A stretch of 64,000 nt of DNA from Bacteroides stercoris ATCC 43183 (lineage in GTDB: Bacteria; Bacteroidota; Bacteroidia; Bacteroidales; Bacteroidaceae): assembly GCF_025147325.1 (NCBI RefSeq), contig NZ_CP102262.1:3348001-3412000 (forward strand), in the 5' to 3' direction. Below, in pieces: positions 36,812 through 45,236 of the stretch (positions are counted from its first letter, which is position 1; each line of letters opens with the position of its first letter). The position numbers and the translations under genes are program-made. Under the pieces are notes generated by a model. That model searched no databases. It was not told where the DNA came from and saw only the letters and a program-made list of their open reading frames with translations.

Positions 36812-36835
36812 TGACAGTTTGTCTGTCAGTTTGGC
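36812..36835 (-). promoter_or_regulatory. candidate heat-shock control element of dnaK
   Basis: TGACAG (36812-36817) and CTGTCA (36823-36828) are a perfect inverted repeat with 5 bases between. Overlapping it, on the minus strand, is GCCAAACTGACA (36824-36835), which matches GCCAATTTGACA at 48832-48843 upstream of clpB at 10 of 12 positions. Distance to the dnaK ATG is 129 bases. Confidence 0.5.
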
Positions 36836-36900
36836 AGAATTAAATATATTTTTTCTGTCGGAAATTACCATTTGTTAATTTCTATCCCACTCAAAAGTCC

Positions 36901-36908
36901 TACTTTTG
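36901..36908 (+). promoter_or_regulatory. -7 box upstream of the MATE gene
   Basis: TACTTTTG matches TAnnTTTG. The nearest TTTG is 26 bases upstream, too far for a standard -33. If used it gives a leader of nearly 300 bases that includes the 22-bp array. Confidence 0.4.
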
Positions 36909-37051
36909 CCCCCGAAAAAGAAAAGATATTGTTTGAGGGATTCAAGAAAGCATGTTGGTTCTCTTTTTTCAGACTTTATCAGATTTTCTCTAAAGAAAGC
37001 TGATATAAAACCAAAACACTTTCTAAAAAGGAGCATTGCCAATATTTATCC

Positions 37052-37135
37052 GTTCCATCATGGTGGAACAGAATGTATCCCGTGATGGAACACAAGTTTC
37101 TCCGTGGTGGAACAAAAACTTCCTCATGGCGGAAC
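37052..37135 (+). repeat. 22-bp repeat array (copy B) upstream of the MATE gene
   Basis: Four units whose GGAAC ends fall at 37069, 37091, 37113 and 37135, exactly 22 bases apart. The units read ATGGTGGAAC, GTGATGGAAC, GTGGTGGAAC and ATGGCGGAAC. The first is a full palindrome, GTTCCATCATGGTGGAAC. The array ends 72 bases before the ATG at 37207. It is homologous to copy A at 12703-12786, and relative to the gene downstream both copies have the same orientation. Confidence 0.92.
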
Positions 37136-37206
37136 GAATAAGCATTAGCCGCCGAACCTCTTAAACAAAGAAACAGATTACAATAAAACATAGAAGACTA
37201 AAGATT

Positions 37207-38622
37207 ATGGAAAAGATGAGAGACAGTATTGACTTCAAGAACATGGACATTGCGGCATTATTCCGCAAATTACTGCTCCCAACCGTACTGGGAATGATAT
37301 TTTCCGCATTGTTCGTCATTACCGACGGTATCTTTGTGGGAAAAGGTATAGGCAGCGATGCCCTTGCCGCCGTCAATATCGTGGCACCGCTATGGTTGTT
37401 CTCCACCGGCATCGGCCTGATGTTCGGCGTAGGAGCATCCGTGGTGGCTTCCATCCACTTGTCACACAATAAACCCAAAACGGCACGTATCAACATTACG
37501 CAATCCATAGTGGTATCCTCCCTGCTGCTGATGTGCACTTCTACCCTATTTTGCCTGTTTGCACCGCAAGTGGTACATCTGTTAGGCAGTTCGGAACGGC
37601 TCAAACCTTTGGCTGTAGAATATATGTGCTGGTTTGTACCCTTTTCCGCTTTTACGGCCCTGCTTAATTCGGGCATGTTTTTCCTGCGACTGGACGGTTC
37701 GCCCAACTTCGCCATGTTCTGCAATATAGTTGCCTCCGTTCTGAACATCATACTCGATTATCTGTTTATCTTCCCTTTCGGCTGGGGAATGTTCGGTGCG
37801 GCCTTCGCAAGCGCCATAGGAACAACGGTAGGAGCGTTAATGATTATCATCTATCTTTCACGGCGCAACTGTGTGCTGCGTTTCTATCCGGTGAAGTTCA
37901 GCCGCAACAGCATGAAGCTGATGAAGCGCAATGTAGGGTATATGTGCCGGCTGGGCTCATCTGCCTTTCTGTGTGAAGTGGCTATTGCCTGCATGATGTT
38001 TGTAGGCAATCTTGTATTCATCCATTATCTGAAAGAAGACGGTGTGGCGGCCTTCAGCATCGCCTGCTACTTCTTTCCTATCATATTTATGGTATACAAT
38101 GCCATTGCGCAGTCTGCACAGCCTATTATCAGTTTCAACTATGGGCTTAACGAAACGTTGCGCGTACGCAAGACGTATCTGCTTGCCTTAAAGACAGCCG
38201 TTGGCTGCGGGATATGCTTTGCCCTGATTACAATATTTTGCAGCCGGGAGATTGTTGCCATGTTCATAGACCGGAGTTATCCCGCCTATGATATAGCAGT
38301 GAAAGGCTTGCCTTTATATGCATCCGGTTTCGTATTCTTTGCAATCAACATAGTTTCCATCGGTTATTTTCAGAGCGTGGAACGCGCCAAGTACGCCACT
38401 GTCATCACGCTACTGCGCGGATTTATCTTATTGACACTCTGCTTTTACGGACTTCCGCTACTATTGGGCAAACCGGGAATTTGGCTGGCTACCCCGCTGG
38501 CAGAATTATTGACCACTCTTTTCATACTCATTATTTATATGGGCAGGAAAAGAAATGGCAAGGAAAATTCAATATCTTTGCAACATGGAAATCATGCTAA
38601 AGAAATTCTGCAAGAAGTATAA
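37207..38622 (+). CDS. MATE-family multidrug/cation exporter
   Basis: A 471-residue membrane protein with about 12 helices in two related halves. The N-terminal half has LRKLLLPTVLGMIFSALFVI-like start and ITDGIFVGKGIGSDALAAVN, typical of MATE proteins; the second half repeats the pattern (FSIACYFFPIIFMVYNAIAQ, AQPIISFNYGL). It should expel drugs or other cationic compounds using H+ or Na+. It overlaps the start of a Crp-family regulator gene, so the two are coupled. A 22-bp repeat array lies 72 bases upstream. Confidence 0.9.
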   Translation: MEKMRDSIDFKNMDIAALFRKLLLPTVLGMIFSALFVITDGIFVGKGIGSDALAAVNIVAPLWLFSTGIGLMFGVGASVVASIHLSHNKPKTARINITQSIVVSSLLLMCTSTLFCLFAPQVVHLLGSSERLKPLAVEYMCWFVPFSAFTALLNSGMFFLRLDGSPNFAMFCNIVASVLNIILDYLFIFPFGWGMFGAAFASAIGTTVGALMIIIYLSRRNCVLRFYPVKFSRNSMKLMKRNVGYMCRLGSSAFLCEVAIACMMFVGNLVFIHYLKEDGVAAFSIACYFFPIIFMVYNAIAQSAQPIISFNYGLNETLRVRKTYLLALKTAVGCGICFALITIFCSREIVAMFIDRSYPAYDIAVKGLPLYASGFVFFAINIVSIGYFQSVERAKYATVITLLRGFILLTLCFYGLPLLLGKPGIWLATPLAELLTTLFILIIYMGRKRNGKENSISLQHGNHAKEILQEV

Positions 38623-39175
38623 ATTACCCGAAAAAAGCCTGTTTGAGCTGTTGTCTCATATGGAAGAAATATCCTTTTCCAAAGGAGAGCTTATAATAGA
38701 GAAGGGAGAACGGAATTCTAATTTCTACCTTATAAAGAAAGGTATATGGCGGGCATACTACCTGGCGGACAGAACAGAAAACTCCTTATGGTTTGCCACT
38801 CCCGGCGATGCCGCATTTTCTTCATGGGGGTATGTGGACGACAAACCTTCTCAGGTCAATATCGAGTCTGTAAACGACAGTACAGCCTATTGCATCAGTA
38901 AAGCCAAATTAGAGGCTCTGTTTGCACACTCTATCGAAATGGCAAACTTCGGCAGAAAGATTTTTGAACGTGAAATTTTGTCAGTGGACGCTTCGACACT
39001 GGCTTATGGGACACCACCCACCGCCAAAGAGCGTTATCTGACATTAATGGAAGAGAATCCGGAACTATTGCAGGATGTACCACTGAAATACTTGGCCTCA
39101 TACCTGTATATCACTCCGCAATCATTAAGCCGCATACGTGCCGGACTGAGGGAAAAAGAGGATGTGTCAAAATAA
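38585..39175 (+). CDS. Crp/Fnr-family transcriptional regulator
   Basis: A 196-residue protein from ATG 38585 (MEIMLKKFC), overlapping the end of the MATE gene by 38 bases; an in-frame ATG at 38555 would extend it by 10 residues. The N-terminal cyclic-nucleotide-binding fold (FSKGELIIEKGERNSNFYLI, KKGIWRAYYL) lacks the full cAMP-binding Arg/Ser set and the Fnr cysteines, so its signal is unknown. The C-terminal winged helix is VPLKYLASYLYITPQSLSRI. It may control the exporter it is coupled to; that is inferred from the overlap. Confidence 0.85.
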   Translation: MEIMLKKFCKKYKLPEKSLFELLSHMEEISFSKGELIIEKGERNSNFYLIKKGIWRAYYLADRTENSLWFATPGDAAFSSWGYVDDKPSQVNIESVNDSTAYCISKAKLEALFAHSIEMANFGRKIFEREILSVDASTLAYGTPPTAKERYLTLMEENPELLQDVPLKYLASYLYITPQSLSRIRAGLREKEDVSK

Positions 39176-39210
39176 AAAACGCCCGCTGTTTGCTCCTTTA
39201 TCAAACAAAA

Positions 39211-39264
39211 ATTACACGGATTTCACAGAAAAAGAATAAAATAAATCTGTAAAATCCGTGTAAT
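39211..39264. terminator. palindromic terminator between convergent crp-like and META genes
   Basis: ATTACACGGATTT (39211-39223) pairs perfectly with AAATCCGTGTAAT (39252-39264). The sequence between includes TTCACAGAAAAAGAATAAA. Similar words occur at 51600-51658, so this belongs to a dispersed repeat family. Confidence 0.7.
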
Positions 39265-39291
39265 CTTATACTGAATAATGACCGATGTCCG

Positions 39292-40083
39292 TTATTTCTT
39301 CACCAATACCATTACCAGATTGTTGTCCGCATCATAAAAGCCCATACCGCCGCCTGCCAGCTTACCGAAAGACTGAACGGAATTCAATGCTTTCAACACA
39401 CGGCTCTCCACTTCCATATCGGAACATGCCATCATGGTACTGATAACCTGCGGGAAAGATATGGCTACCGGATTTGCATCATCCACATTAAATGAACCGT
39501 TAATGACATTACATCCGGCAGTACCATGCAGAGTTTTTTCTGCAATATTGAACTCGATGAACGGCTGCTTTTCCATTCCCGACGGGATGGTCTCTCCACC
39601 GGCCTCGCTAATCATCCATTTGCCGTTCAAATCGGCCAACTTAGCAGAAGCTTCTTTTTTCTGCAACACAATGACAGGACGATTGGAAGAAGCGCATAAT
39701 GCCATATTCTCCTTGCCCAGTTGCTTATACTTCTTTACCTGTCCTAAAGCAGCCAGCACGTTTTTCTCCACTGTCATATCCGGACACATCATACGGGTAC
39801 TTCCCAATGCGCCAAGGTCTATCTGTCCGGGTTTGGCGTTCACATCGAACGAACCCATCAGACGGTTACAGCCACTGTTGCCATATACCTGTCCGGTCTT
39901 TGTATCAAAACCGATAAAAGGAAATTCCTGATTCGGAGCAGGTACAACCGCACTGCCGTTTATTTCAATAATATTCCACTCACCACTCAAGGAAGAGAGC
40001 GTTGCGGCATTTTTAGTCGAAGCGCAAGATGACAGCCCTGCCACAGTAGCCGCCATACAAAGGGAAACAAATACTTTCTTCAT
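39292..40083 (-). CDS. lipoprotein with two META (HslJ-like) domains
   Basis: A 263-residue lipoprotein (signal ending VAGLSSC). Two META domains follow: the first has WNIIEINGSAV, YGNSGCNRLMGSF and STRMMCPDM; the second has WMISEAGGETI, HGTAGCNVINGSF and STMMACSDM. Each domain has a conserved pair of Cys that could form a disulfide. HslJ-type proteins are linked to heat and drug (novobiocin) tolerance in E. coli, but no enzyme activity is known. It is monocistronic, convergent with the Crp-family gene. Confidence 0.85.
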   Translation of the reverse strand: MKKVFVSLCMAATVAGLSSCASTKNAATLSSLSGEWNIIEINGSAVVPAPNQEFPFIGFDTKTGQVYGNSGCNRLMGSFDVNAKPGQIDLGALGSTRMMCPDMTVEKNVLAALGQVKKYKQLGKENMALCASSNRPVIVLQKKEASAKLADLNGKWMISEAGGETIPSGMEKQPFIEFNIAEKTLHGTAGCNVINGSFNVDDANPVAISFPQVISTMMACSDMEVESRVLKALNSVQSFGKLAGGGMGFYDADNNLVMVLVKK

Positions 40084-40220
40084 TGTTACTTTTTGTTTAA
40101 GTTAATTTTATCACCACAAATATATACAAAATAATCCAAAAGCAAACCTTTTGTTTAGAAATAGCAATACTTGGTCAAAGTATTTAGCAGGATTTTAATG
40201 TTTATCTGAGAATTAAGCCT

Positions 40221-40228
40221 TATATTTG
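40221..40228 (+). promoter_or_regulatory. -7 box of the saccharopine dehydrogenase-family gene
   Basis: TATATTTG fits TAnnTTTG; the -33 region (TTTA at 40201-40204) is a weak match. Transcription would start about 40 bases before the ATG. Confidence 0.45.
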
Positions 40229-40275
40229 CTCATTGAAAAAAAATAATCATATTTAAAACTTTTGTAAGTAGAAAA

Positions 40276-41469
40276 ATGGGTAAAGTTCTTATTATCGGTG
40301 CAGGCGGTGTAGGTACCGTTGTTGCGCACAAAGTAGCTCAAAATCCGGATGTGTTTACAGAAATCATGATTGCCAGCCGCACCAAATCCAAATGCGACGC
40401 TGTTGTAAAAGCAATCGGCAACCCTAACATCAAAACCGCTCAGGTAGATGCAGACAATGTAGACGAACTGGTGGCGCTCTTCAACAGTTTCAAACCCGAA
40501 ATCGTCATAAACGTAGCTCTCCCCTATCAGGACCTTACTATCATGGAAGCCTGTCTGAAAAGCGGAGTAAATTATCTGGATACAGCCAATTACGAACCGA
40601 AAGACGTAGCTCATTTCGAATACAGCTGGCAATGGGCATACAAAAAGCGCTTTGAAGATGCCGGACTGACAGCTATCCTCGGCTGTGGTTTCGACCCGGG
40701 TGTAAGCGGCATATATACCGCCTATGCAGCCAAGCATCATTTTGACGAAATCCAATACCTGGACATTGTGGACTGCAATGCAGGAAATCATCACAAAGCA
40801 TTTGCTACCAACTTCAACCCGGAAATCAACATCCGCGAAATTACCCAAAACGGACGTTATTACGAAAACGGCGAATGGGTAACCACCAAACCGTTGGAAA
40901 TCCACAAAGCACTCACCTACCCCAATATCGGTCCGCGCGACTCTTACCTTCTTTATCACGAAGAACTGGAGTCTCTGGTGAAAAATTTCCCCACAATCAA
41001 ACGTGCACGTTTCTGGATGACATTCGGACAAGAATACCTGACCCACCTGCGTGTTATCCAGAACATTGGCATGGCCCGCATTGATGAGGTAGAATACAAC
41101 GGCATGAAAATCGTTCCGCTGCAATTCCTGAAAGCCGTACTCCCCAACCCGCAGGATTTAGGAGAGAACTACGAAGGCGAAACCTCTATCGGTTGCCGTA
41201 TCCGCGGCTTGAAAGACGGCAAAGAACACACCTATTATATATATAACAATTGCAGCCACCAAGAAGCTTACAAGGAAACAGGCATGCAGGGCGTGAGCTA
41301 CACAACCGGTGTTCCTGCCATGATTGGCGCCATGATGTTCCTCAAAGGTCTGTGGAAGAGACCGGGTGTATGGAACGTAGAGGAGTTCGATCCCGATCCG
41401 TTCATGGAACAGCTTAACAAGCAAGGACTGCCCTGGCATGAAGTAATCGACGGAAACTTGGAAGTTTAA
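40276..41469 (+). CDS. saccharopine dehydrogenase-family enzyme, likely carboxynorspermidine/carboxyspermidine dehydrogenase
   Basis: A 397-residue NAD(P)-dependent enzyme. The N-terminus has the Rossmann motif IGAGGVGTVVAHKV; GCGFDPGVSGIYTAY and DIVDCNAGNHH follow, both typical of the LYS9-like and carboxynorspermidine synthase group. The latter joins aspartate semialdehyde to diaminopropane or putrescine to make (nor)spermidine in many gut Bacteroidetes. The substrate cannot be fixed from sequence alone. The decarboxylase partner (nspC) is not in the window. It ends 49 bases before bcp on the same strand. Confidence 0.8.
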   Translation: MGKVLIIGAGGVGTVVAHKVAQNPDVFTEIMIASRTKSKCDAVVKAIGNPNIKTAQVDADNVDELVALFNSFKPEIVINVALPYQDLTIMEACLKSGVNYLDTANYEPKDVAHFEYSWQWAYKKRFEDAGLTAILGCGFDPGVSGIYTAYAAKHHFDEIQYLDIVDCNAGNHHKAFATNFNPEINIREITQNGRYYENGEWVTTKPLEIHKALTYPNIGPRDSYLLYHEELESLVKNFPTIKRARFWMTFGQEYLTHLRVIQNIGMARIDEVEYNGMKIVPLQFLKAVLPNPQDLGENYEGETSIGCRIRGLKDGKEHTYYIYNNCSHQEAYKETGMQGVSYTTGVPAMIGAMMFLKGLWKRPGVWNVEEFDPDPFMEQLNKQGLPWHEVIDGNLEV

Positions 41470-41518
41470 ATTAGCGATTAATCATTTATTACCAATCAAC
41501 CCCTAAACACTGAATTAC

Positions 41519-41965
41519 GTGAATATCGGAGATAAAGCGCCCGAAATACTGGGTATCAATGAAAAAGGCGAAGAAATTCGTCTGAGCGATTATAAAGGAA
41601 AAAAAATAGTGCTCTATTTTTATCCCAAAGACTCAACTTCAGGTTGTACGGCACAAGCCTGCAACCTGCGCGACAACTATACCGACCTGCGTAAGGCCGG
41701 CTACGAAGTTATCGGAGTCAGTGTAGACAACGAGAAGTCGCACCAGAAATTCATCGAAAAGAACAACCTGCCCTTTACCCTGATTGCAGACACAGACAAA
41801 AAGCTGGTGGAGCAATTCGGCGTATGGGGTGAAAAGAGCATGTACGGACGTAAATATATGGGTACTTTCCGCACCACCTTCATCATCAATGAGGAAGGAG
41901 TGATTGAGCGTATCATCACCCCTAAGGAAGTAAAGACTAAAGACCACGCCGCACAAATCCTGTAA
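41519..41965 (+). CDS. bcp: thioredoxin-dependent peroxiredoxin (Bcp/PrxQ)
   Basis: A 148-residue peroxiredoxin that reduces hydroperoxides using thioredoxin. Peroxidatic Cys43 and resolving Cys48 sit in STSGCTAQACNLRD, the atypical two-Cys layout of PrxQ. The start is GTG at 41519 (product begins MNIGDKAPEI); no ATG fits the conserved N-terminus. It lies between the saccharopine dehydrogenase-family gene and recA on the same strand. The spacer to recA is made of repeated words (TTAATCACTAAA twice, 21 bases apart). Confidence 0.93.
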   Translation: MNIGDKAPEILGINEKGEEIRLSDYKGKKIVLYFYPKDSTSGCTAQACNLRDNYTDLRKAGYEVIGVSVDNEKSHQKFIEKNNLPFTLIADTDKKLVEQFGVWGEKSMYGRKYMGTFRTTFIINEEGVIERIITPKEVKTKDHAAQIL

Positions 41966-42014
41966 CAGTGATTGATAATTAATCACTAAACACTAATCAT
42001 TAATCACTAAAATA

Positions 42015-43052
42015 ATGGCAAAGAAAGACGAACTTAATTTTGAAAACGGAAATAACATGGCAGGCAGCGAAAAACTAAAGGCGCTGCAAGCTGCCATGGA
42101 TAAGATAGAAAAAAGTTTCGGCAAGGGTTCTATCATGAAAATGGGCGACGAAAGCGTCGAACAAGTAGAAGTAATCCCTACCGGTTCCATCGGACTGAAC
42201 GTAGCATTGGGTGTAGGCGGTTACCCCCGCGGACGTATCATTGAAATCTACGGTCCGGAATCTTCCGGTAAGACCACGCTGGCAATCCATGCCATCGCCG
42301 AAGCACAAAAAGCAGGCGGCATCGCAGCATTCATCGATGCGGAACACGCTTTCGACCGCTTCTATGCAGCCAAATTGGGTGTAGATGTGGATAACCTCTT
42401 GATTTCACAACCGGACAACGGCGAGCAGGCATTGGAAATTGCAGAGCAACTGATTCGTTCTTCCGCTATTGACATCATCGTTGTAGACTCCGTAGCCGCT
42501 CTGACACCGAAAGCCGAAATCGAAGGCGATATGGGCGACAACAAGGTAGGTTTGCAGGCACGTCTTATGTCACAGGCTCTGCGTAAGCTGACATCTGCCG
42601 TTAGCAAAACCCGTACAACTTGTATCTTCATCAACCAGCTCCGTGAAAAAATCGGCGTAATGTTCGGTAATCCTGAAACGACCACCGGCGGTAACGCATT
42701 GAAGTTCTATGCTTCCGTACGTCTTGACATCCGTGGTGGCCAAGCTATCAAGAATGGCGAGGAGGTTATCGGCAAGCAGACCAAAGTGAAAGTTGTAAAG
42801 AACAAGGTAGCTCCTCCTTTCCGTCGTGCAGAATTCGACATCATGTTCGGTGAAGGCATCTCACGTGCTGGAGAAATCATCGATTTGGGTGCGGAACTGG
42901 GCATCATCAAGAAAAGTGGTTCCTGGTTCAGTTATAATGATACTAAAATCGCACAAGGACGCGATGCCGCCAAACAGGTTATTCTCGATAACCCGGAACT
43001 GGCGGAGGAACTGGAAGGACTCATTTTCGAGGAATTGAAAAAAGAGAAGTAA
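42015..43052 (+). CDS. recA: recombinase RecA
   Basis: A 345-residue RecA. Walker [10 protein letters not shown] near residue 76, the [13 protein letters not shown] segment, loop L1 [14 protein letters not shown], loop L2 [19 protein letters not shown]. It forms filaments on single-stranded DNA for recombination and, in many bacteria, SOS control. It is read in the same direction as bcp and follows it by 49 bases. A long imperfect hairpin (43075-43158) follows. No LexA-type site was recognised upstream. Confidence 0.98.
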   Translation: MAKKDELNFENGNNMAGSEKLKALQAAMDKIEKSFGKGSIMKMGDESVEQVEVIPTGSIGLNVALGVGGYPRGRIIEIYGPESSGKTTLAIHAIAEAQKAGGIAAFIDAEHAFDRFYAAKLGVDVDNLLISQPDNGEQALEIAEQLIRSSAIDIIVVDSVAALTPKAEIEGDMGDNKVGLQARLMSQALRKLTSAVSKTRTTCIFINQLREKIGVMFGNPETTTGGNALKFYASVRLDIRGGQAIKNGEEVIGKQTKVKVVKNKVAPPFRRAEFDIMFGEGISRAGEIIDLGAELGIIKKSGSWFSYNDTKIAQGRDAAKQVILDNPELAEELEGLIFEELKKEK

Positions 43053-43799
43053 TCCTTAACTGAAAGGTTAAAAGTTTGGATTTTAAGACACAAAGAACTG
43101 GTTTGTTTATAATATGCTTTAGGCACTTTCCGGTTGTTCTTTTGTCTTAAAATCCAAATTTGTTTTACATATATGAGAAGAGACACCATATAACTATTCC
43201 GAAAGCAGATATTCACAATATCAAGCAATTAATGACAAATGGTTCATATTCGTTCTTCTTGTTATCTATCCTCATTCAAAAAAATAATATCCTCATAAAA
43301 GATACCATCATCGGAAAAATCCATAAAATGAAACTATTCATCTTACAAAACATTTTTTGTTATCAAAAGCCCCCACCTTAACACCCCAAACACCACACCT
43401 TAACAACTGAAATGCCACAGCATAACATACTAAAGTCCTAAGGTTTAGGGAGCAAACTCCTGCAATTTAAAGAGCTAAGGTGAGGTGTTTATGTTACTAG
43501 TTTCACACGCTATCCGTATATTGACAGGCGACTATCACCTCTTTTACAAATACAAAAATACACGAAATGATAATAGAACAAAGAAGAAAATGTTCAGAAA
43601 TCAGCAGAAATCATACATTTACAAAGATATGTAATATAAAAACCAGAAACGTATAATCCATAACCAATCGTCTGCAATCAATTATCTTATACACTTCGCA
43701 TTAACAGTTATTTATATATTTATTTTTACAATATTGTTGTTTTATCAATTATTTTATAATATTTTTGCCACGCAACAAACAAAAAATCATAAATAGTGT
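43053..43799. other. 747-base gene-poor stretch after recA with inverted repeats
   Basis: No convincing gene. Contents: (1) an imperfect hairpin with TTTGGATTTTAAGACA (43075-43090) and TGTCTTAAAATCCAAA (43143-43158); (2) direct repeats CACCTTAAC at 43374 and 43396; (3) AAACACCACACCTTA (43388-43402) facing TAAGGTGAGGTGTTT (43476-43490), one mismatch, loop about 73 bases; (4) AT-rich sequence leading to the cassette-1 promoter at 43737-43767. The composition is far more AT-rich than recA. Confidence 0.6.
43737..43767 (+). promoter_or_regulatory. promoter of cassette 1 with embedded operator-like repeat
   Basis: TTG (43737-43739) lies 20 bases before TATTTTTG (43760-43767). Between them TATCA (43743-43747) and TAATA (43757-43761) form an imperfect inverted repeat. 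The block TTGTTTTATCAATTA and ATATTTTTGCC is almost identical to the cassette-2 promoter at 45164-45195. Confidence 0.7.
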
Positions 43800-44393
43800 A
43801 TGGCATTAATAACGTACATTCTTATTGCGATACCGGTATGTCTACTGGCTATCATTCTATGGCTATATTTCAATTATTGGAAATATAAACGCAAGAATCA
43901 TTTCATATTCCTGATACTTCTTTTTTATCCGGTATTGTCGTATGCACAATATATGGACAAAACGCAATGCAAAATTTCATTTTCATCGCATGCAAACCAG
44001 GCGGGAAAATTGGAATATACCCAAGACGGAATAATTTACCGTTTTACGCCGGAAAGCAATGCGTGGAAAATAACCATCAAAAATAATACGAACAAGAATG
44101 CACGGATAAATTGGGAAAAAGGCAGTTTTATCATTAATGGAAAAGCTTCCGGAATCAGTTTGTATCCTTTTACATCCGATGATCCCCCTACGGATGTTAT
44201 CAAAGAAAAATCTGAAATAACCCGAACCGTTACTGCATCCAACTTAATAAAAGGGAAAAAGGTTAATAAAATATATAGTAAACGCAATCTGAAGAGAAAT
44301 GGACGGACGTCCGTCAACATTGCTTTGCCAATCGGTATCGGCAATAAACCGCAGTTTTTCCATATATTCAATTTTATTGTAACAGCTAACTAA
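43800..44393 (+). CDS. membrane-anchored beta-rich protein, cassette 1 (unknown function)
   Basis: A 197-residue protein that I do not recognise. Residues about 3-24 are a membrane helix, followed by a short basic loop (YWKYKRKNH) and a second hydrophobic stretch ending LSYAQ, which looks like a signal-peptidase site. The rest (about 145 residues) is strand-rich: KLEYTQDGIIYRF, AWKITIKNNTNKN, GSFIINGKASGISLYPFTSD, GNKPQFFHIFNFIVT. An immunoglobulin-like or similar beta-sandwich outside the cytoplasm is likely. The paralogue at 45237 is roughly 60% identical by eye. The next gene starts 2 bases after its stop. Confidence 0.65.
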   Translation: MALITYILIAIPVCLLAIILWLYFNYWKYKRKNHFIFLILLFYPVLSYAQYMDKTQCKISFSSHANQAGKLEYTQDGIIYRFTPESNAWKITIKNNTNKNARINWEKGSFIINGKASGISLYPFTSDDPPTDVIKEKSEITRTVTASNLIKGKKVNKIYSKRNLKRNGRTSVNIALPIGIGNKPQFFHIFNFIVTAN

Positions 44394-44395
44394 CT

Positions 44396-44692
44396 ATGAC
44401 TTTCCAATATATTATCAACCATTTGCATGAACCGCATTTGTGGTGTATTGTACTGACCGCCCCACACGCCGAACTCAATATCCAAAAGAAACTGGAACAA
44501 CAAGGGTTTATCACTTATGTTCCAACAATTTCAGTTCGGCGCAGTTGGGCCGGATGTATAAAAGAAATACACATCCCGACAATAGCAAGATGTGTATTTG
44601 TATATGCAACCAAGGAAGAAATGCAAGAGATGCAAAAGGAATATACCGCCTTATCTCTGCAAACCGTTACAGCTTTATATCAAAGCCAATAA
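44396..44692 (+). CDS. NusG N-terminal-domain-only protein, cassette 1
   Basis: A 98-residue protein resembling only the NGN domain of NusG/RfaH/UpxY antiterminators: LWCIVLTAPHAELNIQKKLE, GFITYVPTISVRR, IKEIHIPTIARCVFVYA. The KOW domain that normally follows is absent, and the frame closes cleanly after YQSQ. NGN domains bind the RNA polymerase clamp; without KOW the protein cannot contact ribosome or Rho in the usual way, though it could still compete for polymerase. It starts 2 bases after the membrane-protein gene and must be translated from the same mRNA. Confidence 0.7.
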   Translation: MTFQYIINHLHEPHLWCIVLTAPHAELNIQKKLEQQGFITYVPTISVRRSWAGCIKEIHIPTIARCVFVYATKEEMQEMQKEYTALSLQTVTALYQSQ

Positions 44693-44730
44693 ATTCTTTC
44701 TAAAAACAAATTTATAAATATACCTACGAA

Positions 44731-45075
44731 TCATTTCAACACATCAGAGATTCTCTTTTTCAAGTTCAATTTTGCCAAATCCTCCGGTTTTAATTCCAAC
44801 TCCACCAACACCTTAGCGGTAGCGACATTATATGAGGATTCTTTTATATCACAATTTGTCTGTCCTTCATGTAAAGAGTATAGCATAGCAAAGTCATAGT
44901 TCAATGCTCTTGAAACGTTGTATAACGTATCCGTATCAATACTTTTCCGTGTCAACATATAATCGACACTTTGAGGTCTAACACCCAATCTTCTTGCAAG
45001 TTCAGCCTTAGTAATCTGGTTATCAGCCATAACACTCCTGATAACCTCGCCAATATATATATTACTCTTTTCCAT
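44731..45075 (-). CDS. XRE-family helix-turn-helix regulator
   Basis: A 114-residue protein. The N-terminal ~65 residues are a Cro/CI-type helix-turn-helix (ITKAELARRLGVRPQSVDYM, then DTLYNVSRALNYDFAMLYSL). The C-terminal part ends VLVELELKPEDLAKLNLKKR, a tail I recall from other Bacteroides XRE proteins. The gene lies between the two paralogous cassettes, on the opposite strand. Its likely operators are the TATCA-N9-TRATA repeats inside both cassette promoters, but that is inference. Confidence 0.85.
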   Translation of the reverse strand: MEKSNIYIGEVIRSVMADNQITKAELARRLGVRPQSVDYMLTRKSIDTDTLYNVSRALNYDFAMLYSLHEGQTNCDIKESSYNVATAKVLVELELKPEDLAKLNLKKRISDVLK

Positions 45076-45163
45076 TTCAATGAAGATACGAATTAATTAG
45101 CCACACTAAAACTACTTGAATAATAATTTGTCTGTATATAAGTTCGTTTTAATCCATAATTTA

Positions 45164-45195
45164 TTTGTTTTATCAATTAATTTATGATATTTTTG
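45164..45195 (+). promoter_or_regulatory. promoter of cassette 2 with embedded operator-like repeat
   Basis: TTTG (45164-45167) lies 20 bases before TATTTTTG (45188-45195). Between them TATCA (45171-45175) and TGATA (45185-45189) are a perfect inverted repeat with 9 bases between. Almost identical to the cassette-1 promoter. Confidence 0.75.
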
Positions 45196-45236
45196 CCGCG
45201 TATTCATATAAATAAAAAGATAATACATATAATGCC

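Larger units (their letters stand above)
36696..37206. other. long intergenic region between divergent dnaK and MATE genes
   Basis: This 511-base stretch has no credible gene. It holds the dnaK regulatory region (inverted repeat 36812-36828 and motif 36824-36835), a -7 box TACTTTTG at 36901-36908 reading rightward, about 140 bases of AT-rich sequence, and the 22-bp repeat array at 37052-37135. Confidence 0.7.

Noticed and set aside
44396-44692. Calling the NGN proteins UpxY capsule antiterminators
   Set aside because: They lack the KOW domain, are only 98 residues, and no polysaccharide genes follow.
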